From Pseudomonas sp. G.S.17 (GTDB lineage Bacteria > Pseudomonadota > Gammaproteobacteria > Pseudomonadales > Pseudomonadaceae): a stretch of DNA of 64,000 bases. Below, one piece after another: positions 53,649-62,343 of this stretch. The translations under genes and the position numbers were made by a program. The stretch covers positions 4,275,501-4,339,500 of the forward strand of contig NZ_CP151076.1 in NCBI RefSeq assembly GCF_038096165.1. Direction: 5' to 3'. The number at the start of each line of letters is the position of its first letter. Position 1 is the first letter of the stretch. The notes under the pieces were generated by a model. It searched no databases. It was given only the letters and a program-made list of their open reading frames with translations, and was not told the DNA's origin.

Positions 53649-53852
53649 TTAAATAGGGTCGCCTGCTCTTTCCGGCCGATTCCCCGCCACCATGTTCTGT
53701 GCCCTGGACCGTTCAATGGCGTGGGCGATCTCGTGTCGGCATTCGATACTGCGCGCCAACCCGCCCACTGAACCCTGGCCAACCCCCAGCAATGAACCGC
53801 CATTGATCAATACCGCGAGCCCGGCTGTTACCCATAACTTCCCGCCACTCAC
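53649..53852 (-). CDS. Small glycine-rich membrane protein, unknown
   Basis: A 67-residue frame starting at GTG 53852 with AGGAG nine bases upstream, overlapping the stop of the gene before it as GTGA. The first 30 residues are hydrophobic and glycine-rich (LWVTAGLAVLINGGSLLGVG), consistent with one membrane span. The rest is polar with several Arg and His. It ends at the edge of a REP. I recognise no family. The coupled start and ribosome site favour a real gene, but function is unknown. Confidence 0.6.
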   Translation of the reverse strand: MSGGKLWVTAGLAVLINGGSLLGVGQGSVGGLARSIECRHEIAHAIERSRAQNMVAGNRPERAGDPI

Positions 53853-54022
53853 GACGCACGCTCCTGGGCATTAACCGCAGTACGCTCAACCAGGGTTTGC
53901 GCCGACGGCGTTGTAAGTTGTGGATTCATGCTGGTAACAGTGACCACGGCGATGAAAACAACATAAAGCGAAATGGCGATATAAGCGCCTTGTTTGATTG
54001 AATGAAGAATGGCAGTGGCCAT
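53849..54022 (-). CDS. Small membrane protein, unknown (57 residues)
   Basis: The minus strand encodes MATAILHSIKQGAYIAI... from ATG 54022, with GGAG eight bases upstream, to TGA 53849-53851. Residues about 13-30 form one hydrophobic span (YIAISLYVVFIAVVTV), followed by a polar tail of about 25 residues. The stop overlaps the GTG start of the next small gene. A terminator upstream (54144-54175) insulates it from the preceding gene. No family recognised. Confidence 0.6.
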   Translation of the reverse strand: MATAILHSIKQGAYIAISLYVVFIAVVTVTSMNPQLTTPSAQTLVERTAVNAQERAS

Positions 54023-54143
54023 GGTTGTAACTCCGTGATGTGTTTCCAGGCCGACAGGATCGTGGAAAAACGCAGTATTGAAAAACGATGGCTGGGCATA
54101 GCGGATATCAGGTCGGTTGATAATGGATACGTAAAAATCCAGT

Positions 54144-54175
54144 AAAAAAAAGCCCGCGACTTAACAGGCGCGGGC
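54144..54175 (-). terminator. Terminator of the small secreted-protein gene
   Basis: GCCCGCG (54152-54158) pairs with CGCGGGC (54169-54175), followed on the minus strand by a run of eight T. It would end transcripts from the gene at 54383-54565. Confidence 0.85.
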
Positions 54176-54320
54176 CAAGGGAATTTCATCTGACGCTTTC
54201 GCGAGCAGGCTCACTGGCAGAATTTGCAGGGGTCTGATACGCAATGATCAGGGGTCGCAAAAACCTGGGTAAGCGAACATGCTCGCGAAAGCGGCGGCTG
54301 TTACCTACAACTTTGATTGC

Positions 54321-54367
54321 GAATCCATTCCCCGGTATTGAACCGTTCATTAACGGGGAATGGATTC
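54321..54367 (-). other. 14-bp perfect hairpin after the small secreted-protein gene
   Basis: GAATCCATTCCCCG (54321-54334) pairs with CGGGGAATGGATTC (54354-54367). The 19-nt loop has a small inner helix GAAC/GTTC. It begins 15 bp after the stop codon and has no U-tract. Confidence 0.7.
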
Positions 54368-54382
54368 ACTTGTTAAATACAT

Positions 54383-54565
54383 TCATTGTTGAATCTTGTG
54401 ATCCAGTGCTGCGTAGAACTTGGCGCTTTGTTGCAGATACTTAGGGGAGTAAGTCTGGGTAGAGTGAGCTTTTTTGTCGGCGACTTCGACACTGGCGTGG
54501 GCTGGCAGCGCAACAGTGGCGGAGATGGCGGACGCGGCGATGATGGAGAAGATATTGAAGTTCAT
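54383..54565 (-). CDS. Small secreted protein, unknown (60 residues)
   Basis: Starts MNFNIFSIIAASAISA at ATG 54565 with GAGGG eight bases upstream. A clear signal peptide (cleavage near PAHA-SV) leaves a mature, basic peptide of about 36 residues with YSPKYLQQSAKFYAALDHK. Similar small periplasmic proteins with this ending are, from memory, common in Pseudomonas but uncharacterised. A long hairpin and a terminator follow it, supporting a separately transcribed gene. Confidence 0.75.
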   Translation of the reverse strand: MNFNIFSIIAASAISATVALPAHASVEVADKKAHSTQTYSPKYLQQSAKFYAALDHKIQQ

Positions 54566-54742
54566 GGCGGTAACCCTCGGATGTTCTGTGGAAGCTTCGT
54601 TTCAAGTCTTGACCGTCTTGGCCGTGACTCAAACTTACCCCCGAGGGCCGATCATTCGAAATGTTTTGTAGCACTAGCTCATATCAGCCGGATTAATACA
54701 TACGCCAGCCCGCGTATCTGGCGGGCTGGCGTCGATCCAAAG

Positions 54743-55912
54743 CTACTTGCGTGTCAGAAAACGGAAGTCCGAAGGCGAATCGAAGTCGACCTTTTGCACG
54801 GTCTCGCCGAGCAATCCGGTTTTCGGGTCAACCTTGACGGTGACGATCTGATTGCTTTTCTGGTTGGCGATCAACATGAAGTGGCCGCTCGGGTCAAAAC
54901 TGAACTCCCGGGGCTCGGTGCCTTCCACGGAACGGCGCTGAACTTCCTTGAGCTGGCCTTTGCCGTCGATTGCGAACACCAGCAACTGATTGGCCTCACC
55001 GCGATTGGCCACGTACAGGAACTTGCCGTCCGCCGAGGTGTGCAAACCACCCGCGCCGACTTTCTGCTGCACGCCTTTATTCTTCAGATCCACCAATTGG
55101 GTCTGCTTGAATGCACCGTCGTGGTAATCGAATACCGCAACCTGGGCGAGCATTTCCAGCGTCAGCCAGGCGTGCTTGCCGTCCTTGCTGAACAACAGAT
55201 GCCGAGGACCACTGCCCGGCGCCAGCTCTACAGTCGGATGTTTGGCGGGCTGTAACGGCTGGGTTTTCTGGCCGTCGTAGCTGAACACGAACAACTTGTC
55301 GGCGCCCAGATCGCTGGCCACCAGATACTTGCCGTCCGGCGTTGGAACCGCTGAGTGCACGTGGGAAGAGGCCTGGCGTTCCGCGTTGACCTTGCTGGCG
55401 CCGTGATTGTTGCTGACTTGCGCAACATCAGACAGCTTGCCGTCCTTGCCCACCGGAATCACTGCAAGGGCGCCGCCCGGATCGGGATGCACCGCGTAGT
55501 TGGAGACAAACAGGAAACGCTCATCCGGGCTCAGGCTCGAATGGGTCGGCTCGTCGCCACGGCTGACCACTTGATTGATCGGCGTCACCTCATGGCTTTT
55601 GGGGTCAATGGCAAAACTACTGACCTTGCCCACCACATCGCTGCCGCCGGGGCCGTTTTCGTTGACTGCGAACAGATGACGTTGATCCTTGGACAGGGTC
55701 AGCCAGGACGGATTTTCGCTTTTGATCACTTGCAGCGGCTTGGCGTCGAGCTTGCCGGTCTGGCTGTCGAAACGATAACGGTAGATGCCTTCGCTGGCAC
55801 CCTGGGTATATGAACCAATCAGTACGTCGTAGTCGGTCATGCTTTGAGCCTGTAGCGGCAGAGCGCTCATTGCGCTGACCAGCGTCAGCAACGGCAGGAA
55901 TTTACGAGTCAT
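54743..55912 (-). CDS. Periplasmic lactonase-fold (seven-bladed propeller) protein
   Basis: A 389-residue protein of the lactonase family (cycloisomerase-2 type). I use ATG 55912 (MTRKFLPLLTLVS), which gives a good signal peptide cleaved near LQAQS. The GTG-initiated extension to 55948 would bury it. Repeating blade units include GTYTQG-like IGSYTQGASEGIYRY, SWLTLSKDQRHLFAVNE and GPRHLLFSKDGKHAWL. The family includes 6-phosphogluconolactonase and muconate-cycloisomerase relatives. An exported form may hydrolyse extracytoplasmic sugar lactones, but this is inference. Confidence 0.85.
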   Translation of the reverse strand: MTRKFLPLLTLVSAMSALPLQAQSMTDYDVLIGSYTQGASEGIYRYRFDSQTGKLDAKPLQVIKSENPSWLTLSKDQRHLFAVNENGPGGSDVVGKVSSFAIDPKSHEVTPINQVVSRGDEPTHSSLSPDERFLFVSNYAVHPDPGGALAVIPVGKDGKLSDVAQVSNNHGASKVNAERQASSHVHSAVPTPDGKYLVASDLGADKLFVFSYDGQKTQPLQPAKHPTVELAPGSGPRHLLFSKDGKHAWLTLEMLAQVAVFDYHDGAFKQTQLVDLKNKGVQQKVGAGGLHTSADGKFLYVANRGEANQLLVFAIDGKGQLKEVQRRSVEGTEPREFSFDPSGHFMLIANQKSNQIVTVKVDPKTGLLGETVQKVDFDSPSDFRFLTRK

Positions 55913-55993
55913 GGGGCATATCTCTTGTGGATTGTTATCGGGCGCCATCGACGCGAAAGTTACCTCTATGACACTGCCTGCCCGGGATTGGTT

Positions 55994-56290
55994 TTATTCG
56001 GATCCGTCCTCTTCAAGCTCGTCCACGTCATTGCTCGGGGTGAACGCATCCAGGCATTTCAGGCTGTGATCGTCGGTGCCGTCGTTGATCGTCCAGCTTT
56101 CCTTCGCGGCATCGAACGTCGCTGCACGAACCTGCTCCAACGTGAAACGCCAGGTCTTGCGCTCGCGACCGTCCATGCATTCCATAGTCAGGAAAACCTT
56201 GAGGAAGAAATCCCATATGTGCAGGCCGTCGATTTCCAGCATGGTCGCGGTCTTCAGGGATTCGCACAGGGTGGCAGGAGCGTCAGTCAT
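55994..56290 (-). CDS. DUF5629-like small protein
   Basis: A 98-residue acidic cytoplasmic protein from ATG 56290 (MTDAPATLCESLKTATML), with AAGGCG upstream. MLEIDGLHIWDF near the N-terminus recalls the Pseudomonas-restricted DUF5629 family. The C-terminus is very acidic (DVDELEEDGSE). No enzymatic motif. It lies between the lactonase-like gene and the MFS gene, all on the minus strand, with separate gaps. Confidence 0.7.
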   Translation of the reverse strand: MTDAPATLCESLKTATMLEIDGLHIWDFFLKVFLTMECMDGRERKTWRFTLEQVRAATFDAAKESWTINDGTDDHSLKCLDAFTPSNDVDELEEDGSE

Positions 56291-56354
56291 TTCATTCGCC
56301 TTCATGAAAAAGGCGAATGATAGGCCAAAATGCCCTGTTCGGTCAGGCCGGGGC

Positions 56355-57701
56355 TTACGCCGGTGACGCAATCGGCTTGTCGTGAATGGTCTCACGCACG
56401 TAATAGCGATTCGGTATGCCCCAGATAATCAACGCCGTAGCCAGCACGCAGACGGCGCACAGCACGTACAGCGCCGGCGTGGCGACGCCGGTCAGGTCCT
56501 TGATCCGGCCAACCATGAACGGCGCAATGATCCCGCCGAGCTGACCAATGGAGTTGATCAGTGCGATCCCCGCAGCCGCCGCCAGTCCGCTGAGAAAGCG
56601 CGGCGGAATGGTCCAGAAGATCGGCATCCAGGCGATGATCCCGGTCATGATCATGGTCATGCCGACCATCAACGGCACCAGCTGTCCAGGAAAGCTGGCG
56701 CAGACCAGATAACCCGCAGCGGTCAGTGACGCGCAACCGGCCATGTGCCAGCGACGCTCGCCATGGCGGTCCGAGCTGGCACCGATCAACAGATTGCCGA
56801 CCACGGCGCCCAGATACGGAATGACCGTCAACAGCCCGATGTTCATGGTGTCGGCGACGCCTGCGGTCTTGATCAACTGCGGCATCCAGAACAACAGGCC
56901 GGTCAGCGCCATCACCAGGCACAGATAGATCACCGACATCACGTAAGTGGTCGGGTGTTTCCAGATGTCCTTGAAGGTCTGGGGAATCTCCGGCTGCACT
57001 TCCTTGGCCATCCGCGCCAGCACGACTTTCTTCTCCCGCTCATTCAACCATGGCGCATCTTCGATCCGGTCGCAGACGAACCAGAACACCACGATGCCGA
57101 GCAGCACCGAAGGGATGCCCTCCAGCAGGAACAACCAACGCCAGCCGGGCATGCCCAGCACGCCATCAAAATGGCCGAGAATCAATCCGGCAATCGGACC
57201 GCCGACAATACCGCACAGGCAGATCGAACTCTTGAAGTAGGAATTGACCCGCGCCCGCCGATTACCCGGATACCACTGGGTAAAGAAATACAGCACACCG
57301 GGGACAAAGCCCGCTTCCATCACACCGATCAGGAACCGCAGGGTGTAGAACCAGAATTCGTTCTGCACGAACATCATGCAGGCCGAGGTAATGCCCCAGG
57401 TCACCATGATCCGCGCGATCCACACTCGCGCGCCGATCTTGTGCAGCAGCATGTTGCTGGGCACTTCGAACAGGAAGTAGCCGACGAAAAACAGGCTGGC
57501 GCCGAGGCCGTAAACCGTTTCGCTGAAACCCAGATCGCTCTGCATCTGCAACTTGGCGAAACTGATATTGACCCGATCCAGATAGGCGAACAGGAAACAG
57601 GCAATGAACAACGGGATGATCCGCCAGTTCACCTTGCGATAAATCCGGTCCTCGAAAGCGTCCTCGTCGAAGGCTTCGACGGGCACAGTAGTGTTGGTCA
57701 T
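56355..57701 (-). CDS. MFS transporter of the anion:cation symporter family, sugar acids (1)
   Basis: A 448-residue, 12-span transporter. Start at ATG 57701 with GAGG upstream. The first span ends FAYLDRVNISFAKLQM, typical of the ACS family (tartrate, galactonate, 4-hydroxyphenylacetate type). The central loop and second half are complete. Last gene of a minus-strand set GguC-like and second MFS. The neighbouring dehydratase and GguC-like enzymes suggest a hexonate or pentonate substrate. Confidence 0.9.
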   Translation of the reverse strand: MTNTTVPVEAFDEDAFEDRIYRKVNWRIIPLFIACFLFAYLDRVNISFAKLQMQSDLGFSETVYGLGASLFFVGYFLFEVPSNMLLHKIGARVWIARIMVTWGITSACMMFVQNEFWFYTLRFLIGVMEAGFVPGVLYFFTQWYPGNRRARVNSYFKSSICLCGIVGGPIAGLILGHFDGVLGMPGWRWLFLLEGIPSVLLGIVVFWFVCDRIEDAPWLNEREKKVVLARMAKEVQPEIPQTFKDIWKHPTTYVMSVIYLCLVMALTGLLFWMPQLIKTAGVADTMNIGLLTVIPYLGAVVGNLLIGASSDRHGERRWHMAGCASLTAAGYLVCASFPGQLVPLMVGMTMIMTGIIAWMPIFWTIPPRFLSGLAAAAGIALINSIGQLGGIIAPFMVGRIKDLTGVATPALYVLCAVCVLATALIIWGIPNRYYVRETIHDKPIASPA

Positions 57702-57827
57702 GTGCACACCTCGTTATTTTTATTGGTGTCGTAGAGCAGGTGGGAGCCAACGTGTTGGCGATACTCTGGGCCTGCTTACACAGCAATGGCGCCTCGCGAA
57801 CACGTTCGCTCCTACCTCGCCCGGGCG

Positions 57828-58820
57828 TTAAAGCCGGCCAATCCCACCCGGCTGAAACGCGGCTTCACTCGCGGCGATCCCGTTGACCAGCGGCTTGCCG
57901 AATTCGGCCTGGCTGATTTCAAACTGGTCGCCCGGCTGGGTACGAATGCCGTCGGCGAACGACAGGGTCGCGGTGCCGAAGAAATGCACATGCACGTCGC
58001 CCGGACGCAGGAACTGCGCATATTTGAAGTGGTGGTATTCGAGGTTTTCCAGGCTGTGGCACATGTTGGCCTCGCCGCTGAGGAATTCCTTCTCCCACAG
58101 CACGGCGCCATCACGAATGACCCGACTGGTGCCGGCCAGATTCTGCGGCAGCTCGCCCACCCGCAGTTCAGGTCCGAACGAACAGGCGCGCAGCTTGGAA
58201 TGGGCCAGGTACAGGTAGTTTCTGCGTTCCATGATGTGGTCGGAATATTCGTTGCCGATGGCGAAACCCAGGCGATATGGCTTGCCGTCGTTGCCGATCA
58301 CATACAGGCCGCTGAGTTCTGGCTCTTCGCCGCCGTCTTCGGCAAAAGGTGGCAATGGAAACGCCGCGCCAGGACGCACGACGATGCCGCCATCGCCTTT
58401 GTAGAACCACTCAGGTTGCACGCCGGCCTGACCGGCCTCGGGTTTGCCGCCTTCCACGCCCCATTTGAAAATACGCATGGTGTCGGTCATCGACGCTTCG
58501 TCGCCGGCCTGCTGGTGCATCTTGTCCCGCGCCGAAGCGCTGCCCAGATGCGTCAAACCTGTACCGCTGACCAGCAAGTGCGCAGGGTCGGGATGGTCCA
58601 GCGGCGGCAGGATGCGCTGCTCGCTGAGCAGTTGCGCATAATCGTGGCTGTCACCGAGGCCTTGGCTGTCGACCTGCCGAGCCAGATCGACGCCCGCATC
58701 AATGGCCGACAACGCCAATTCGCGCACGCTCTGTGCGCCCTGCACTTCGCGGATCAGATCGCTGTCTACCAGACCGACGCGACGCTGGCCGTTGCTCAAT
58801 TCGAATTGCACGAGGTTCAT
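57828..58820 (-). CDS. GguC/AraD1-family protein (fumarylacetoacetase-like)
   Basis: A 330-residue protein of the AraD1 (GguC) family. N-terminal part MNLVQFELSNGQRRVGLVD, a middle block SGTGLTHLGSASARDKMH, and the fumarylacetoacetase-like core with IGNEYSDHIMERRNY (metal-binding acidic residues) and GELPQNLAGTSRVIRDG. Relatives act on 2-keto-3-deoxy sugar acids, so it may process the product of the nearby dehydratase. It lies between the two MFS genes on the minus strand. Exact substrate not determined. Confidence 0.85.
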   Translation of the reverse strand: MNLVQFELSNGQRRVGLVDSDLIREVQGAQSVRELALSAIDAGVDLARQVDSQGLGDSHDYAQLLSEQRILPPLDHPDPAHLLVSGTGLTHLGSASARDKMHQQAGDEASMTDTMRIFKWGVEGGKPEAGQAGVQPEWFYKGDGGIVVRPGAAFPLPPFAEDGGEEPELSGLYVIGNDGKPYRLGFAIGNEYSDHIMERRNYLYLAHSKLRACSFGPELRVGELPQNLAGTSRVIRDGAVLWEKEFLSGEANMCHSLENLEYHHFKYAQFLRPGDVHVHFFGTATLSFADGIRTQPGDQFEISQAEFGKPLVNGIAASEAAFQPGGIGRL

Positions 58821-58848
58821 TGGGATCTCCTTTCATACAGTACGGACT

Positions 58849-58917
58849 GTGGGAGCGAGCTTGCTCGCGAAAACGCCAGCACATTCACCGCCTTCGCGAG
58901 CAAGCTCGCTCCCACAA
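58849..58917 (-). repeat. REP doublet (REPIN), GTGGGAGCGAGC type
   Basis: Two inverted arms (GTGGGAGCGAGCTTGCTCGC and its complement) around about 25 bp, in the gap between the MFS-2 and GguC-like genes, so transcribed within the presumed operon. Confidence 0.9.
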
Positions 58918-58923
58918 AACAAT

Positions 58924-60243
58924 TCAGGCTTGGCGGCTGCGCGCACTTGCCGCGAAATCGCTGGCGGGCAAGACGTGTTTGCGCTCCAGCAGGCGATACA
59001 CCACGCCGGTCAGCACCAGGCCGAAGACCATCACGCCAGACAGGAAGTACAGCCCGGACGCAAGATTGCCGGTGTATTCCTTGAGCGCGCCGATCACGAA
59101 CGGACCGATGTAACCGCCCAGGTTGCCCACCGAGTTGATCAAGGCAATCCCGGCTGCGGCGCTGGCACCGGCAAAGAAACGTCCCGGCAAGGTCCAGAAC
59201 ACGGCAGTGCAGGAAAACAGCGAGAAGGCCACCAGACACAAAGCTGCCAGCTGCGCGACCGGAATGGTCAGCCAGGCACTGAGGAACAGGCCGATAGCGC
59301 CCAGCACATAAAGCACCGCCAGATGTCCGTAACGGTCATTCAGGCGGTCAGAACTGCGCGGCACGATCAGCAGGCCGATGATGCCGAAGATGTAGGGCAC
59401 TGAAGACACGAATCCGGTTACCAGATCAGTACCGCCGAACTGCTTGATCAGCGTCGGCAACCACAGGCCCAGGCCATAAATGCTCAGCGTTACTGGCAGA
59501 TAGAACAGCGCCAGCAGCAAGACACGTTTGTCTTTCAGGGCGTGCAGCGGATTACCGTGGCGGGTCTGGCCGTATTCTTCGAGGTCTTTTTTCAGCTCAC
59601 CGGTGAGCCAGTCCTTCTCGGCCTGATCCATCCATTTGACTTGTTTCGGACCGTCCGGCAACCAGCGCAGCACCGGCCAGGTCAGCAGAATCGCTGGCGT
59701 GCCGATCACGATGAACAGCCACTGCCAGCCGTGCAGGCCGAGTACGCCTTCCATGCCCAGCAGACCGCCGGACACAGGGCCGGTGATCATCATGGCGATG
59801 GGTTGGGAAAGGATGAACAGGCCAAGGATCTTGCCGCGATGGCGAACCGGGAACCACTGGGTGATGTAGTACAGCACGCCAGGGAAGAAGCCGGCTTCTG
59901 CCGCGCCCAGCAGGAAACGCATCACATAAAAGCTGTGCGCGCCCTGCACGAACGCCATGCCGATGGTGATTGCGCCCCAGGTGATCATGATCCGGGCGAA
60001 CCAGCGGCGCGCGCCGAAACGTTCAAGCATCAGGTTGCTGGGGATTTCCAGGAGGAAATAGCCGATGAAGAACAGACCGGCACCCAGGCCATAAGCCGCA
60101 TCACCGATGCCGATGTCCGCGCTCATGTGCAGCTTGGCAAAGCCGACGGCGGACCGGTCAACGTAAGCGATCAGGTAGAGCAGGATCAGAAAGGGGATCA
60201 ATTTCAGGGTGATGCGGCGAATAAGCCTGAGTTCCTGGCTCAT
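58924..60243 (-). CDS. MFS transporter of the anion:cation symporter family, sugar acids (2)
   Basis: A 439-residue, 12-span transporter. ATG 60243 (MSQELRLIRRIT) has GGAG nine bases upstream. IAYVDRSAVGFAKLHM after span 1 and the later GRFFAGASAAAGIALINSVGNLGG match the ACS family. It is clearly a paralogue of the other MFS in this cluster but distinct (the common AGASAAAGIALINS/GLAAAAGIALINS stretch is shared). It is divergent from the dehydratase gene across a gap with a FadR-type operator. Confidence 0.9.
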   Translation of the reverse strand: MSQELRLIRRITLKLIPFLILLYLIAYVDRSAVGFAKLHMSADIGIGDAAYGLGAGLFFIGYFLLEIPSNLMLERFGARRWFARIMITWGAITIGMAFVQGAHSFYVMRFLLGAAEAGFFPGVLYYITQWFPVRHRGKILGLFILSQPIAMMITGPVSGGLLGMEGVLGLHGWQWLFIVIGTPAILLTWPVLRWLPDGPKQVKWMDQAEKDWLTGELKKDLEEYGQTRHGNPLHALKDKRVLLLALFYLPVTLSIYGLGLWLPTLIKQFGGTDLVTGFVSSVPYIFGIIGLLIVPRSSDRLNDRYGHLAVLYVLGAIGLFLSAWLTIPVAQLAALCLVAFSLFSCTAVFWTLPGRFFAGASAAAGIALINSVGNLGGYIGPFVIGALKEYTGNLASGLYFLSGVMVFGLVLTGVVYRLLERKHVLPASDFAASARSRQA

Positions 60244-60346
60244 GAAAGCGGTCTCCAATTGTTTTTGTTATGGAACCTCCGGGGCCGCCTCTGGCTTCGA
60301 GCGTGAGCTTTTGCCAGGGTCATTCCCTCATTGAAAACCGACTATA

Positions 60347-60357
60347 TAGTATTACTA
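60347..60357. promoter_or_regulatory. FadR/GntR-type operator TAGTATTACTA
   Basis: A perfect 11-bp palindrome matching TnGTnnnACnA, the consensus of the FadR subfamily, overlapped by another palindrome ACTATATAGT (60341-60350). It lies in the divergent promoter region, about 90 bp from the dehydratase start and 104 bp from MFS-2. The regulator at 62344-63063 is of the right family. Confidence 0.7.
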
Positions 60358-60445
60358 TTTAGCTCACAACTCTTCCAATGAGGCGAATTTGCGCTTACTT
60401 TAACCGTCATAAACGCCATTAAGTCTTACAATAAGAGAGCCGATC

Positions 60446-62188
60446 ATGTCTGATTCCGATAAAAAACCCACCCTGCGTTCTGCCCAATGGTTTGGTACTG
60501 CCGACAAGAACGGCTTTATGTACCGCAGCTGGATGAAGAATCAGGGCATCGCCGATCATCAATTTCAGGGCAAGCCGATTATTGGCATCTGCAACACATG
60601 GTCCGAGCTGACGCCGTGCAACGCGCACTTCCGGCAGATCGCCGAACACGTCAAGCGCGGCGTGATCGAGGCCGGTGGCTGGCCGGTGGAGTTCCCGGTG
60701 TTCTCCAACGGCGAATCCAACCTGCGCCCCACCGCGATGTTCACCCGCAACCTGACCAGCATGGATGTCGAAGAAGCGATTCGCGGCAATCCCATTGATG
60801 GCGTGGTGCTGCTCACCGGTTGCGACAAGACCACTCCGGCGTTGCTGATGGGCGCGGCCAGTTGTGACGTTCCGGCCATCGTCGTCACTGGTGGGCCGAT
60901 GCTCAACGGCAAGCACAAAGGCAAGGACATCGGCTCCGGCACCGTGGTCTGGCAAATGCACGAAGCCTATAAAGGCGGGCAGATCACCCTCGATGACTTC
61001 CTCGCGGCGGAAGGCGACATGTCGCGTTCGGCCGGCACCTGCAACACCATGGGCACGGCGTCGACCATGGCTTGCATGGCGGAAGCATTGGGCACTTCCC
61101 TGCCCCATAATGCGGCGATCCCGGCCGTGGATTCACGTCGTTATGTGCTGGCGCATATGTCGGGCATGCGCGCCGTGGAAATGGTCCGCGAAGACCTGCG
61201 TCTGTCGAAGATCCTCACTAAAGAAGCGTTTGAAAACGCGATTCGGGTCAATGCGGCCATCGGCGGCTCGACCAACGCTGTCATCCACCTCAAAGCCATC
61301 GCCGGGCGCATTGGCGTGGATCTGGAGCTGGACGACTGGACACGCATCGGCCGAGGCATGCCGACCATCGTCGACTTGCAGCCGTCCGGACGTTTCCTGA
61401 TGGAAGAGTTTTACTACGCAGGTGGCTTGCCCGCCGTGCTGCGCCGCATGGATGAGGCCAAGTTGCTGCCCAATCCTGACGCGTTAACGGTCAACGGCAA
61501 ATCCATCCGCGAAAATACCAAAAACGCGCCGATCTACGGTGAAGACGAAGTGATCCGCGCCCTGGACAATCCGATCCGCGCCGATGGCGGCATCTGTGTG
61601 CTGCGCGGCAACCTTGCGCCATTGGGCGCAGTGCTCAAACCGTCCGCCGCCACCGCGTCATTGATGCAGCACCGGGGCCGCGCCGTGGTTTTCGAGAACT
61701 TCGACATGTACAAGGCGCGGATCAATGATCCGGATCTGGACATCGACGCCAACTCGGTGATGGTCATGAAAAACTGCGGGCCCAAGGGTTACCCAGGCAT
61801 GGCCGAGGTCGGCAATATGGGCCTGCCCGCCAAGTTGCTCGCTCAAGGTGTGACTGACATGGTGCGGATTTCCGATGCGCGCATGAGCGGCACCGCTTAT
61901 GGCACCGTGGTTTTGCACGTAGCGCCTGAAGCGGCTGCGGGCGGACCGCTGGCGGTGGTGCAGGAAGGTGACTGGATCGAACTCGACTGCGCGACGGGTC
62001 GTCTGCATCTGGATATCCCCGATGCCGAACTGGCCGCACGCCTCGCGGACTGGCAAGCACCGCCAAAACTGTTGGTCGGTGGCTATCGTGAGTTGTATGT
62101 CGAGCACGTGTTGCAGGCGGACCAGGGTTGCGATTTCGACTTCCTGGTGGGCTGCCGCGGGGCCGAGGTGCCGCGTCATTCGCACTGA
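60446..62188 (+). CDS. IlvD/Edd-family sugar-acid dehydratase
   Basis: A 580-residue dehydratase. The iron-sulfur cysteines are in GICNTWSE (about residue 50), TGCDKTTP (about 128) and AGTCNTMGTA (about 200), with the catalytic serine stretch RMSGTAYG near 490. MLNG and GGSTNAVIH are intact. Within the family it is closest in my recall to L-arabonate/D-xylonate-type dehydratases and not to dihydroxy-acid dehydratase. It would convert an aldonate to its 2-keto-3-deoxy acid. It is divergent from the MFS-2/GguC operon and followed by a REP and the regulator. Confidence 0.88.
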   Translation: MSDSDKKPTLRSAQWFGTADKNGFMYRSWMKNQGIADHQFQGKPIIGICNTWSELTPCNAHFRQIAEHVKRGVIEAGGWPVEFPVFSNGESNLRPTAMFTRNLTSMDVEEAIRGNPIDGVVLLTGCDKTTPALLMGAASCDVPAIVVTGGPMLNGKHKGKDIGSGTVVWQMHEAYKGGQITLDDFLAAEGDMSRSAGTCNTMGTASTMACMAEALGTSLPHNAAIPAVDSRRYVLAHMSGMRAVEMVREDLRLSKILTKEAFENAIRVNAAIGGSTNAVIHLKAIAGRIGVDLELDDWTRIGRGMPTIVDLQPSGRFLMEEFYYAGGLPAVLRRMDEAKLLPNPDALTVNGKSIRENTKNAPIYGEDEVIRALDNPIRADGGICVLRGNLAPLGAVLKPSAATASLMQHRGRAVVFENFDMYKARINDPDLDIDANSVMVMKNCGPKGYPGMAEVGNMGLPAKLLAQGVTDMVRISDARMSGTAYGTVVLHVAPEAAAGGPLAVVQEGDWIELDCATGRLHLDIPDAELAARLADWQAPPKLLVGGYRELYVEHVLQADQGCDFDFLVGCRGAEVPRHSH

Positions 62189-62212
62189 TTGATAGATTTG
62201 CAGGCTTGCACT

Positions 62213-62264
62213 GTAGGACCGGCTTTAGCCGGGAGGACGCTCTCCCGGCTAAAGCCGGTCCTAC
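62213..62264 (+). repeat. Perfect REP doublet, GTAGGACCGGCTTTAGCCGG type
   Basis: Arms of 23 bp, beginning GTAGGACCGGCTTTAGCC and ending in the exact complement, around 6 bp. It lies between the dehydratase and regulator genes. Confidence 0.95.
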
Positions 62265-62343
62265 GCAAGCGCGCAATCTCCTGCAATCGTGCGCCAATGC
62301 TATGATGCGCCGCATTCATCGCTCAGGATCGACTTGCGTTCCC

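Larger units (their letters stand above)
54023..54382. other. Gap between the small-protein pair and the small secreted-protein gene
   Basis: It holds a U-tailed terminator (54144-54175), a pair of inverted REP-like arms (CTTTCGCGAGCA near 54197 and TGCTCGCGAAAG near 54281) and a long hairpin (54321-54367). No gene supported. Confidence 0.6.
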
